This document shows, one piece after another, positions 1-9,305 of a DNA stretch of 41,190 nucleotides. How positions within the stretch are numbered: position 1 is the first letter of the stretch; each line of letters starts with the position of its first letter. Origin of the DNA: an uncultured Clostridia bacterium (GTDB taxonomy: Bacteria > Bacillota > Clostridia > Christensenellales > Aristaeellaceae); contig CAMJUL010000031.1 of NCBI GenBank assembly GCA_946408995.1, forward strand, positions 1 through 41,190, written 5' to 3'. The notes beneath the pieces were generated by a model. That model saw only the letters and a program-made list of their open reading frames with translations, did not search any database and was not told the DNA's origin. A program made the translations under genes and the position numbers.

Positions 1-59
1 CATGAGCGGTGGTGTGGGAGGACGGGGGTTAGCCACCCCCTCCTACCCGATTAAGAAGA

Positions 60-76
60 GGCCGCGGAAGGCGGCC
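60..76 (-). terminator. weak hairpin left of gpmI
   Basis: A perfect 6-bp GC stem (60-65 with 71-76, 5-nt loop) is followed, in minus-strand reading, by a T-rich stretch (TCTTCTTA). It could be a second, back-up terminator for gpmI or the end of an unrelated transcript. The rest of 1-248 holds no convincing gene. A frame open from position 2 runs into the gpmI terminator and resembles no family. Confidence 0.35.
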
Positions 77-248
77 GTGAAAAAGCGCGGGGGATCGAAG
101 GCCGTCGCCGTTTTCTTCCGGTCCCGGCGGCTTGACGCCGATGGAGCGGCGCTTTATCCCGGCCCGCGCTTTACCGTATTTCCGTTGGGCCGGCGCCTGC
201 CCGAGCCCTACAGCCCATGCGCCACGCCATCGGGTTTGCGAGTTAAAA

Positions 249-281
249 ACAGCGAACCGGCCGTTTGGACCGATTCGCTGT
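249..281 (-). terminator. gpmI terminator
   Basis: An 8-bp outer stem (249-256 with 274-281) is extended inward by three pairs after one mismatch. In minus-strand reading a run of five T follows. It lies 37 nt past the gpmI stop codon, which fits a rho-independent terminator. Confidence 0.75.
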
Positions 282-317
282 CTTCTTTACATAATCCAGG
301 GTATCCCGGACCTGTCT

Positions 318-1919
<1,602 letters not shown>

Positions 1920-1988
1920 CGCAAATTTCTCCTCCCACCGAAATGGTTTTATTCTCTGGCGGCGGGGCGCTTCTCCCCGCCGTGGTTT

Positions 1989-2017
1989 AGTCTATCGCAA
2001 TCGGTGGAGAATGTCAA
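1989..2017 (-). promoter_or_regulatory. gpmI promoter
   Basis: Minus-strand TTGACA (2017-2012), a 17-nt spacer and TAGACT (1994-1989) form a good sigma-A type promoter about 70 nt before the gpmI start. The leader contains a 7-bp GC hairpin (1961-1967 with 1975-1981) that has no T tract. Confidence 0.75.
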
Positions 2018-2197
2018 CGCATCCGCTTGCTGTTTGCGGACCTCGCGTTCCCAGCTGCGGCCCCCTGAAAAACAGCAAACACAGCGCGAGAAGTCCGATC
2101 CGGGGCGCATAGGGGCAAGAAAAAATGGTAAAAAACGGGAAATGTCCTGCGCGGACGGGAGGGCCGGGATGTCCAGGCTCCCGCAATGCCGCCGCCG

Positions 2198-3937
2198 TCA
2201 AAGCAATTTCATCAGGCGGTCCCGTTTTTCCCGGTATTCCATATCCGAAACGATGCCCATGGAGCGCATCTTCGTCAGCGCGTTGATGAGGCTGACGACC
2301 TGCGCGGGGCTCGGGCCGTCCGAAGGCAGGGTCTCCTTTTCAGGGGCGGGGCCGGAGCGCGGCTCCGGAAGGGGAGCATCCTGCGGCGCAGCTTCCTCAG
2401 GCGGGGCCTCCTCCACAGGCTCGACCGGCAGGGCGGGGGACGGAGCTTTTGGAGGCATCCAGGAGGCGTTTTGGGCGTACTGTCGGGTATAGGCTTCCCG
2501 GGCGGGCACACGCGGGCTGTCGGGCAGGGCGGGCTCCTCCCGGGGCGAAAAGAGCGGGCGGTCGGGGTCCACGCTGGCTTTGGAAACGCGGGGAGCCGTC
2601 AGGGCATCGGGCTTCAGCCCCTGGGTCTGGCCAACGCGGACGGGCTTTTTCGCCTCCCGGATCTCACAGGACAGCGGGCGGGAAAAACAGAGGGCCGACA
2701 GGACATAGCAAAGAAGACAGAGCAACAGGACCATCCCGTCGGTGCCCGCGCTCTCCGCGCCCGTCAGGAGGGAGGCGAGGGATGGGAAACCATAGACCCG
2801 CAGGGCCGTTATGGACACCAGGGCCCGGCCGGCGGCCAGCAGGGAGAGTCCCGCGCAGCTCCACAGCAGCATTGAACGCTGCCGGAAGGAGAAGAGGGCG
2901 GTCAGGAGCAGCAAAACCAGGACTTCCTGGCTGAAGGAAGCCTCCAGGGCGGCAGGAAGCAGCGCCGGGAGGGGTCCGCCCAAAAAGAGCAGCGGCTTAG
3001 CCGGCGTGAATCCGGACAGGGTGATCAGCCCGGCGGCAAGGATCGCAAAGGCTCCCCTGCCGGAGCGGCCGGTCAGGAAGAGGACGAGGGCTGCCGCGGC
3101 AAAGGAAACAGGCAGGGCAAGGCCCGCGGCCAGAAGGCTTTGCACAAGGGGTGTCCGCACCCCCTCTTCCATGCCAAAGGCACCCTGAAGCAGGAAGGGC
3201 AGAAGGACCAGGCAGGAAACCAGGACCGCGGCGCCAAACACAGCCACGGGGAAGAAGGGCTTTATGCCCTTTCCAGCCTGGACGGGTTCGGGCCGCCCGG
3301 AAAGCGTCAGGCTGTGCAGGAGGGCCGCAGCCGTGAGGGCGCACAGGATCTCCACGGTCATGCGAAGAAAGGAGGCGGCAGAGGCCAGCGGGTCCCGGAC
3401 ACGGGCCAGGGCCCAGGCATCCAGGGTCATTTCCCCGACGGGGGGATTCAGCAGCGCGGTCTCAGGATCCGGGGAGAGGAGAGCGCAGAACAGCACCAGC
3501 GCGGTCAGAAGCGCACCGGAGGCGGCTTTCCGGCGGAGGCGGAACAGGCAGCAGGCAAAGGCGGAAAGGGAAGCGGTTTTGAGGGCGGAAAAGAGCATCG
3601 CCCGGAACGGGAAGGACAGGCCCTCCAGGAAACCCGCGTTCAAAAGCAGGGGGGGGGGAACAAAAAGGGGCAGCAGCACCAGGGCCCCCAGGGCAGCAGC
3701 GAAGGGGGATGGCGCCCGGGAGAGGGCAAGCCCCACGCCGAACCCCACGAGGCATCCCGCCAGGGCGCTTCCAAGACGCGCAAGAAGGGATTTGAGAAGG
3801 GCGGTATAGAAATCCGTCAGGCTCAGGACATCGCCCAGAGCGGGGGTGCCGCTGTGATACAGGGTCAGGCCCCAGAGACCAAGGGCGGAAAGGCCGAAGA
3901 CAAGGGCGGGGATCCAGGCTGCTTTTTTGCTTTTCAT
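2198..3937 (-). CDS. polytopic membrane protein with C-terminal SHOCT-like domain
   Basis: I do not recognise a full-length family. The first 415 residues or so contain about ten or eleven hydrophobic segments. The segments near residues 45-100 faintly recall the core of binding-protein-dependent ABC permeases. A Pro/Glu/Ala-rich cytosolic linker follows (about 425-545). The last 30 residues match the SHOCT pattern, in which a short helix with a Gly-Ile turn (MGIVSDMEY) leads to an EKRDRLMKLL-like helix; such domains cap many oligomeric or membrane proteins. The ATG has a strong AGGAGG site 11 nt upstream. A run of ten C on the coding strand lies inside the gene. Function unknown; no ATPase partner is adjacent. 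Confidence 0.7.
   Translation of the reverse strand: MKSKKAAWIPALVFGLSALGLWGLTLYHSGTPALGDVLSLTDFYTALLKSLLARLGSALAGCLVGFGVGLALSRAPSPFAAALGALVLLPLFVPPPLLLNAGFLEGLSFPFRAMLFSALKTASLSAFACCLFRLRRKAASGALLTALVLFCALLSPDPETALLNPPVGEMTLDAWALARVRDPLASAASFLRMTVEILCALTAAALLHSLTLSGRPEPVQAGKGIKPFFPVAVFGAAVLVSCLVLLPFLLQGAFGMEEGVRTPLVQSLLAAGLALPVSFAAAALVLFLTGRSGRGAFAILAAGLITLSGFTPAKPLLFLGGPLPALLPAALEASFSQEVLVLLLLTALFSFRQRSMLLWSCAGLSLLAAGRALVSITALRVYGFPSLASLLTGAESAGTDGMVLLLCLLCYVLSALCFSRPLSCEIREAKKPVRVGQTQGLKPDALTAPRVSKASVDPDRPLFSPREEPALPDSPRVPAREAYTRQYAQNASWMPPKAPSPALPVEPVEEAPPEEAAPQDAPLPEPRSGPAPEKETLPSDGPSPAQVVSLINALTKMRSMGIVSDMEYREKRDRLMKLL
3649..3658. repeat. G10/C10 homopolymer inside a coding region
   Basis: Ten consecutive G on the plus strand are read as CCC CCC CCC C in the minus-strand membrane-protein gene and encode the Pro triplet in FVPPPLLL. 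The frame is open across it. Tracts this long are prone to slipped-strand mutation and to sequencing error. Confidence 0.9.
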
Positions 3938-4278
3938 GGCGTATCATCCTCCTGGACTCAAAGGCCGATGGCTTTGAGATCCATTTTCAAGACATCCTTT
4001 TGCGTACATGCCGTTCAAACCCGGCACCGTTTCGGAACAGGCCTGCTTTGACCGGACAGGCGATGCCCCGGATGCGCCCCGGCCGGTCTGAAAGGGGCGC
4101 TTTTGCTTCTATTTTAATGCCAAACGGATGGGATGTCACTCCTTTTTTTCAGGACCGGGCAAACGGGGCTTGGACATGAACCCCAAAAAGGCAAATCACA
4201 CAGGATCGGAGGGGACATCAGGATCCCTGCGCGGACGCGCGCGTCATGCATAAGCCGCGGCCTGTCAAAAGCCGGCTC
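3938..4278. other. divergent intergenic region without a recognised gene
   Basis: About 420 bp separate the SHOCT-like membrane-protein gene (minus) from the rhomboid-like gene (plus). Beyond the promoter at 4279-4307 I see no coding frame with a ribosome site, no RNA gene and no repeat. No convincing promoter for the minus-strand gene was found here. Confidence 0.5.
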
Positions 4279-4307
4279 TTGACAGAAGCCCCGGGGATTG
4301 GTAGCAT
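4279..4307 (+). promoter_or_regulatory. promoter of rhomboid-like gene
   Basis: TTGACA (4279-4284), a 17-nt spacer and TAGCAT (4302-4307) lie about 50 nt before the ATG at 4360. Confidence 0.65.
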
Positions 4308-4359
4308 GGAACGGGTCCCTCAGACAGCTGAAAACGGGAAAGAAAACGGGGTGGAATGA

Positions 4360-4998
4360 ATGGACAGATTCCTTGCGGAGCTGGAAAGAAAAATGGGCCG
4401 GTTTTATATCCCCGGCCTGATGAAGGTCATTTGCTTTGGGATGGCCGGGGTCTTTATCCTGGACCTGGTATTTGCCCGTTCGGCGGTGAGCGCGTCCGCT
4501 TTCCTGGCCTTCAGCCGGGAAATGGTGCTGCGGGGGCAGATCTGGAGGCTGTTCACCTTTATTTTTATTCCGCCGGATTCGAGCCTGCTGTTTATTGTCT
4601 TCGCGCTGTATCTTTATTATTTTCTTGGCACGGCCCTGGAAAACCGCTGGGGCAGCAGGCGGTTCAACCTGTATTACCTCATCGGGATCATCGGCGCGGA
4701 CATCGGGGGGATGCTATTGGGCTACAACACCAATTCCTACCTGAACCTGAGCCTTTTCCTGGCCTTCGCCTGCCTGTATCCGGATCATGAGGTGCTGTTG
4801 TTCTTCATTCTGCCGGTCAAGATGAAATACATCGCCTGGGCGGACGCGGCTTTGCTGGTCTATTCGCTGGTCGTGGGCACCTGGGCCCAGAGAGGCTGCA
4901 TGCTGTTCAGCCTGCTGCCCTTCTTCCTGTTCTTCGGGCAGGATCTGTACGGGTATGCCCGCAGGGGCCTCAGCCGCCTGCGGCAGCGCCGGCGGTAA
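4360..4998 (+). CDS. rhomboid-fold membrane protein, probably not a protease
   Basis: A 212-residue integral membrane protein with about six hydrophobic helices. The segment GQIWRLFTFIFIP followed by a helix and GTALENRWGSRRFNLYY matches the early L1-loop and helix-2/3 region of the rhomboid family. The serine-protease motif GxSG and the late catalytic His are not visible; the place where GxSG is expected reads NTNSYLN. It is therefore more likely a non-proteolytic, derlin-like relative that binds or moves membrane proteins; this is inference. The C-terminus is very basic, consistent with an inside location. The ATG overlaps a TGA (TGAATG) and is preceded by a GGGGTGG site. It stands alone under its own promoter. 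Confidence 0.7.
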   Translation: MDRFLAELERKMGRFYIPGLMKVICFGMAGVFILDLVFARSAVSASAFLAFSREMVLRGQIWRLFTFIFIPPDSSLLFIVFALYLYYFLGTALENRWGSRRFNLYYLIGIIGADIGGMLLGYNTNSYLNLSLFLAFACLYPDHEVLLFFILPVKMKYIAWADAALLVYSLVVGTWAQRGCMLFSLLPFFLFFGQDLYGYARRGLSRLRQRRR

Positions 4999-5106
4999 GG
5001 CCGCCGCAGGGAGGGCCCCGCCGAAGGGGCGGCCTGTAAAACAAAAAAGGAAGAGCAGGCTCCTTTCCGTCCGGCCGGAGCCGCCTTCCGGGGACAAAGA
5101 TACAAA

Positions 5107-5144
5107 AAGGCTGCCGCGGATGAAAAAGGATCCGCGGCAGCCTT
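5107..5144. terminator. bidirectional terminator between rhomboid-like gene and tldE
   Basis: A perfect 14-bp stem (5107-5120 with 5131-5144) has a 10-nt loop. In minus-strand reading it runs into TTTTTGTA, seven nt past the tldE stop. In plus-strand reading a weaker TTCTTTGG follows. The stem shares its AAGGCTGCCGC core with the terminator at 15310-15344. Confidence 0.85.
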
Positions 5145-5150
5145 CTTTGG

Positions 5151-6536
5151 TCACTTTCCGGCGATCCGGATCTCGCCGACGTAAACGCTGGGGCTTCCGA
5201 TGGAGGAGCCGGGGAAGGTCAGGTCGTTCCCCACGGCCCGGATGGCCTTGAGCAGGCTGTAGAAGTTGCCTGCGACGGTGATCCGGTCCACCGGACGGTC
5301 CTTTTGACCGCCCCGGACGCTGTAGCCCTCCGCGATCAGGCTGAAGTCGCCGCTCATGGCGTTGGTGCCGGCGTGCAGGCCGCTCAGGTCGGTGATGACA
5401 AGGCCGTCGCCCATTTCCCTAAGCAGTTCCTCCGGACGAAGGGTACCCGGCCGGAGGTAAAGGTTGGTGGGGGCGACGCGCACGGGCGCGCCGTAGGAGG
5501 CCTTGCTGGCGTTGCCGGTGGAGGCGCACCCAGCCTTGCGGGCGGTCTTCAGGTTGTGGAGCAGGGTCGTGAAGACACCGCCGGAGATCACCTCCTTTGC
5601 ATGGCAGGCGACCCCCTCGTCGTCAAAGCTCCGGGAGGCGAAGCCGCCGGCCAGCAGGGGATCGTCGATGAGGGTCACCGCACCGGAGGCGATCGTCTGC
5701 CCCTCCTTTCCGGAAAGGAGGCTCATGTTCTGCTGGGCGTTTTCCGCCGAAAAGATGCCGCTGAAGGCGCCCAGCAGGCTGCTCATGGCCCGGGGATCAA
5801 AGATGACCGGGTAGGCGCCGGTGGGGACGGGGGCGGCGTCCAGCATGAAGAGGGCCTTTTCCCGGGCTTCGGCGGCAAGGACCTCGGCTTCCGCGGGGTC
5901 AAAGGAACGGCAGGCGCGGAACGCGCTGCCGGTGGCGCTCCGCTCCCGGTCCTTGGCCAGGGCGTTCAGGAAGGAAACGCGCAGGTTGTCCCGGCTTTTC
6001 AGGTCCAGGCCGAAGGTGTTGACGATGCGCACCTCCGCGGAGGAGGTGGAAATGGAATTGCTGGCCGCGGCGCGGATCCGGGGATCCCCGCTCAAAAGGG
6101 CCTCCTCGCTTTTGAGGAGAAAATCCAGCTTTTCCCGGGGGGAAACGCTGTCCAGGGCAGGCTCGTAAAGGTCCAGGGGGGGATAGACGCTGTCCCCGGA
6201 ATAGAGCTCCTGGACGCTTTCGTCCTCTGTCAGAGAGGCGCTTTCCACCACTGCGTCGACCAGCTGCCCGGCGGCCTCGTCCCCCAGGGCCTCGCCCGAG
6301 GCATAGCCCATGCGTCCCCGGTACAGGCCCCGCAGGCTGATCCCCCGGGTGGAATGGACGGTATAGCCGGTGATGGCGCCCTGCTGGCACATGGCGCGGA
6401 AGGACTCCCGGGAGGAAAGATAGACCTCGGCGGCGGAGAGCCCCTTTTCTTTGGCGAGGCGGAGAAGCCTTTGGATGAAAGCGTCGATCTCCGACGGCGA
6501 GCCGGCGGGAGAGGGGGAATGGACGGTATGATTCAC
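5151..6536 (-). CDS. tldE: TldE/PmbA-type metalloprotease subunit
   Basis: Partner subunit of the TldD/TldE zinc peptidase, a soluble heterodimer that degrades unfolded peptides and in some bacteria matures RiPP peptides. The 461-residue product shows the PmbA/TldD fold: an N-terminal domain carrying the RGISLRGLYRGRMGYAS stretch, a central TGAYPVIFDPRA segment and a C-terminal segment with MSGDFSLIAEGY and DRITVAGNFYSLL. It lacks the HExxxH zinc motif, as expected for the TldE partner. The start is GTG with an AAGGAGG site about 10 nt upstream. It lies 15 nt after tldD and ends at a strong hairpin, so the two genes form an operon. Confidence 0.9.
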   Translation of the reverse strand: MNHTVHSPSPAGSPSEIDAFIQRLLRLAKEKGLSAAEVYLSSRESFRAMCQQGAITGYTVHSTRGISLRGLYRGRMGYASGEALGDEAAGQLVDAVVESASLTEDESVQELYSGDSVYPPLDLYEPALDSVSPREKLDFLLKSEEALLSGDPRIRAAASNSISTSSAEVRIVNTFGLDLKSRDNLRVSFLNALAKDRERSATGSAFRACRSFDPAEAEVLAAEAREKALFMLDAAPVPTGAYPVIFDPRAMSSLLGAFSGIFSAENAQQNMSLLSGKEGQTIASGAVTLIDDPLLAGGFASRSFDDEGVACHAKEVISGGVFTTLLHNLKTARKAGCASTGNASKASYGAPVRVAPTNLYLRPGTLRPEELLREMGDGLVITDLSGLHAGTNAMSGDFSLIAEGYSVRGGQKDRPVDRITVAGNFYSLLKAIRAVGNDLTFPGSSIGSPSVYVGEIRIAGK

Positions 6537-6551
6537 GTTTGTTTCGCCTCC

Positions 6552-7934
6552 TTATTTCGCGCCGCCGACCGTCAGGCTGGAAACGCGGATCATGGGCTGG
6601 CCGACATTGGTGGGGATGGAGCCGGACAGGGAGCCGCACATGCCCTGGGCCATCTGCATGTTGCGTCCGACGCGGTCGATCCTGAGCAGGATCTCGCTGC
6701 CGCGGCCGATCAGGGAGGCTCCGCGGACGGGGTGCACGATGCGTCCATCCCGCACCAGATATCCTTCCTCCACGGCAAAGTTGAATTTGCCCGTGGCGGG
6801 GTTCACGCTGCCGCCGCCCATGGAGCGGCAGTACAGTCCGTCCCCCATGGTGGCGATCATTTCGCTGTCGGAATCCTCCCCGGCGGCGATGAAGGTGTTG
6901 CGCATCCGGCTGGTGGGGGCGTACATGTACCCCTGCCGCCTTCCGGAGCCCGTGACGGGCATGCCCATTTTGCGGCTGTTGAGGCGGTCGATCATGTAAT
7001 TTTTCAATACGCCCTTTTCGATCAGCGTAAGGCGCGTGGGCTCCACGCCCTCGTCGTCGATGTTTTCGCTGCCCCATTCGTTGGGGAGGGTGCCGTCGTC
7101 GATGGCGGTCACCTTGTCGGAGGCGATTTTCTGGCCCAGCCGGCCGGCGAACTCGCTGTTGCCCGGGGCAACGGAGGTGGCCTCCAGGGAATGGCCGCAG
7201 GCCTCGTGGAAAATGACGCCGCCAAAGCCGTTGTCGATCACCACGGGCATGGTGCCGCTGGGACACAGGGGGGCGTGAAGCATGGTCACGGCGATCCTGC
7301 AGGCCTTATGGGCGCAGACCTCCGGGTCTACGGTGCGGTCGAAGAGCTCAAAGCCCTGCATGGCCCCGGGGGAGCTGTGCCCGGTCTGGGTCTCGCTGCC
7401 GTTGGAGGCCACGGCGTTGACCGAGAAGCGGGTATAGACCCTCAGGTCGTTCCTGAACAGGCCCTCGGAATTGGCGATCAGCACCCGCTGCTGGGAATCG
7501 GTATAGGAGATGACGCCCTGAACGACCTCTGGATACATCTTCAGGATGCCGCCCGCGGCCCTGAGCTTGTCTGCCTTGTCCCGCGCGCGGACAGTGTCTG
7601 GCAGCTCCTTGATGATGTGAACGCTGGGCCCTTGGGTGTCCGAAAAGGGGAGCGGGCGGAGCGCCGCCCCGCCCTCGATGGCGGCGGCCGCTTTTTCGGC
7701 GCAGGCCTTCAGACCCTTTTCGGAGGTGTCGTTGGTGTAGACATAGACCGAGGACAGCCCGGAATAGACCCGGACCCCGGCGCCGTGCAGCCGGTTGGAG
7801 GTCACCGTCTCGATCCTTCCGGAGCGCATGATCAGGCTGTTGTTTTTCCGGTCTTCCATAAAGATCTCGGCAAAATCGCCGCCGGTTTTCAGCGCTTCCT
7901 CAAGTACGGAAAGCACGGTATCCTGTTTAAGCAT
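6552..7934 (-). CDS. tldD: TldD zinc metalloprotease subunit
   Basis: Catalytic subunit of the TldD/TldE peptidase. The 460-residue product has the zinc motif HEACGH at His243-Glu244-His248, followed by SLEATSVAPGNSEFAG, a TldD hallmark. A late Cys in AQGMCGS is the probable third metal ligand. I chose the ATG at 7934 because AGGGAGG lies six nt upstream; an in-frame ATG 13 codons earlier has no ribosome site and sits almost on the promoter. It is first in a two-gene operon with tldE. No RiPP precursor was seen nearby, so its substrate here is open. Confidence 0.93.
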   Translation of the reverse strand: MLKQDTVLSVLEEALKTGGDFAEIFMEDRKNNSLIMRSGRIETVTSNRLHGAGVRVYSGLSSVYVYTNDTSEKGLKACAEKAAAAIEGGAALRPLPFSDTQGPSVHIIKELPDTVRARDKADKLRAAGGILKMYPEVVQGVISYTDSQQRVLIANSEGLFRNDLRVYTRFSVNAVASNGSETQTGHSSPGAMQGFELFDRTVDPEVCAHKACRIAVTMLHAPLCPSGTMPVVIDNGFGGVIFHEACGHSLEATSVAPGNSEFAGRLGQKIASDKVTAIDDGTLPNEWGSENIDDEGVEPTRLTLIEKGVLKNYMIDRLNSRKMGMPVTGSGRRQGYMYAPTSRMRNTFIAAGEDSDSEMIATMGDGLYCRSMGGGSVNPATGKFNFAVEEGYLVRDGRIVHPVRGASLIGRGSEILLRIDRVGRNMQMAQGMCGSLSGSIPTNVGQPMIRVSSLTVGGAK

Positions 7935-7979
7935 GTCGATCCTCCCTGAAACAAGGTCAAGCATCCAAAGCATGGGACC

Positions 7980-8008
7980 ATTCTACCATACTCCCCGTCC
8001 CGCGGCAA
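7980..8008 (-). promoter_or_regulatory. tldD-tldE promoter
   Basis: Minus-strand TTGCCG (8008-8003), a 17-nt spacer ending in TGG, and TAGAAT (7985-7980) form an extended -10 promoter 45 nt before the tldD start at 7934. Confidence 0.7.
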
Positions 8009-8021
8009 CAGGCAGAAAGAA

Positions 8022-8046
8022 CCCCCGCGGAAGAAGGCCGCGGGGG
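8022..8046 (-). terminator. ddh terminator
   Basis: A 9-bp all-GC stem (8022-8030 with 8038-8046, 7-nt loop) is followed in minus-strand reading by TTCTTTCT and lies 14 nt past the ddh stop. It is immediately upstream of the tldD promoter. Confidence 0.75.
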
Positions 8047-8060
8047 GGAAAAAAAAGAAA

Positions 8061-9038
8061 TCAAAGCATTTTCCGGAGGGCTGCCCCCTCCAGGTCCGAC
8101 AGGAGGGCCGGGGAAAGGTCCGCCATGGTGAAACAGCCGCTCTGGCCCTTTTGGTTCAGCCGCCAGGCCGCCCTGGCGCAGGCGGCAAGGACAGAGCCTG
8201 TGAAGCCGGGGTTGGAATCCAGCTTTAGGCTGTATTCGATGACGTGGCGCTCCTGACTGTCCCAGCCGGTTTTGCCCGAACGCAGCACGAAGCCGCCGTG
8301 GGGGAGGCCCGCGTGATCCCGCTTCATTTCCTCCTCGGTGATGAAATGCACCGTGGTGTCGTAATCGGAAAAATAATTGGGCATGTTCACAATGGCTTCC
8401 GTGATTTTTGCCTTGTCAGCGCCTTCCTCGGCGACCACATAGCAGACCCGGGTGTGCTTCTGCCGGGCGGTCAATTCCGGATCCAGGCCGGAGCGGCATG
8501 CCTCCACGGCGCTCTGGACCGGAACGGTGTACTCCCGGGCGTCCAGGACCCCGGGAACGCGGCGCACCGCGTCGCCGTGGCCCTGGCTGACCCCCTTTCC
8601 CCAGAAAGTATAGTCCCTGCCGTTGGGCAGGACGGCGGAGGCGAGCATCCTTTGGACGCTGAAAAGCCCGGGATCCCAGCCGGCGCTGATGACCGAGGCG
8701 AGGCCTGCGGCGCGGGCCGCGGCGTCCACCCGCCCGAAATGCTCTTCGATGCGGGCGTGGGTGTCAAAGGAATCCACGCAGTTGAACAGGGAGGCGAAAT
8801 GGGGGGTCTGTTCCGGCAGGTCGTTGGCGCTGCCTCCGCACAGGACCAATACGTCGACGCGGTCCCGCCAAAGGGGGGCCTCGAGGGCGGGAAGCACGGG
8901 AACGCCGCTGCGCACGCTGACCTTGTCAGGCTCCCGTCTGGTAAAAACGGCGGCCATTTCCATATCGCTGCTCTGGCAGACGGCGCACTCCACACCCCTG
9001 GCCAGGTTTCCGTAACCCATCAAACCGATTCTGATCAT
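8061..9038 (-). CDS. ddh: meso-diaminopimelate D-dehydrogenase
   Basis: NADPH-dependent enzyme making meso-diaminopimelate directly from tetrahydrodipicolinate, ammonia and NADPH, the one-step branch of lysine and peptidoglycan synthesis. The 325-residue length matches the family (about 326). The Rossmann motif GYGNLARG is at the N-terminus. Family segments FNCVDSFDTHARI, SAGWDPGLFS, GKGVSQGHGDAVRRVPG and HVIEYSLKLDSNPGFT are all present. The ATG is preceded by AAGGGGA. It is divergent from an L,D-transpeptidase gene whose expected substrate contains meso-diaminopimelate, a sensible pairing for cell-wall synthesis. Confidence 0.96.
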   Translation of the reverse strand: MIRIGLMGYGNLARGVECAVCQSSDMEMAAVFTRREPDKVSVRSGVPVLPALEAPLWRDRVDVLVLCGGSANDLPEQTPHFASLFNCVDSFDTHARIEEHFGRVDAAARAAGLASVISAGWDPGLFSVQRMLASAVLPNGRDYTFWGKGVSQGHGDAVRRVPGVLDAREYTVPVQSAVEACRSGLDPELTARQKHTRVCYVVAEEGADKAKITEAIVNMPNYFSDYDTTVHFITEEEMKRDHAGLPHGGFVLRSGKTGWDSQERHVIEYSLKLDSNPGFTGSVLAACARAAWRLNQKGQSGCFTMADLSPALLSDLEGAALRKML

Positions 9039-9223
9039 TCTTCAATTCCCCTTTGCGTTTTTATGGCGGTCTCCGATCATCCCGGAGAGAAAACAGGCGC
9101 GGGCAGGCGGGCCCGCGAACGAAATGCACTATTCTGCATTCAACGGCCTCCTCCTTCCTGAAAATTGTTCTTTCAGTGTTCCTTTGCCGGCCGCAGACCG
9201 GGGAGGGGAAGCCATAAAACCAT

Positions 9224-9253
9224 TTGACGCGGGGCGCGGGAAAATGATACGAT
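9224..9253 (+). promoter_or_regulatory. promoter of L,D-transpeptidase gene
   Basis: TTGACG (9224-9229), an 18-nt spacer and TACGAT (9248-9253) lie about 50 nt before the start at 9306. Confidence 0.55.
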
Positions 9254-9305
9254 AAACAACGCGCAGTTCCGGATCGGATGAAAGCGCCAGGAAAGGAATG
9301 AAAAA

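Noticed and set aside
5304-7949. Open frame of 881 codons on the plus strand
   Set aside because: Antisense to tldD and tldE, with the same composition artefact and no family match.
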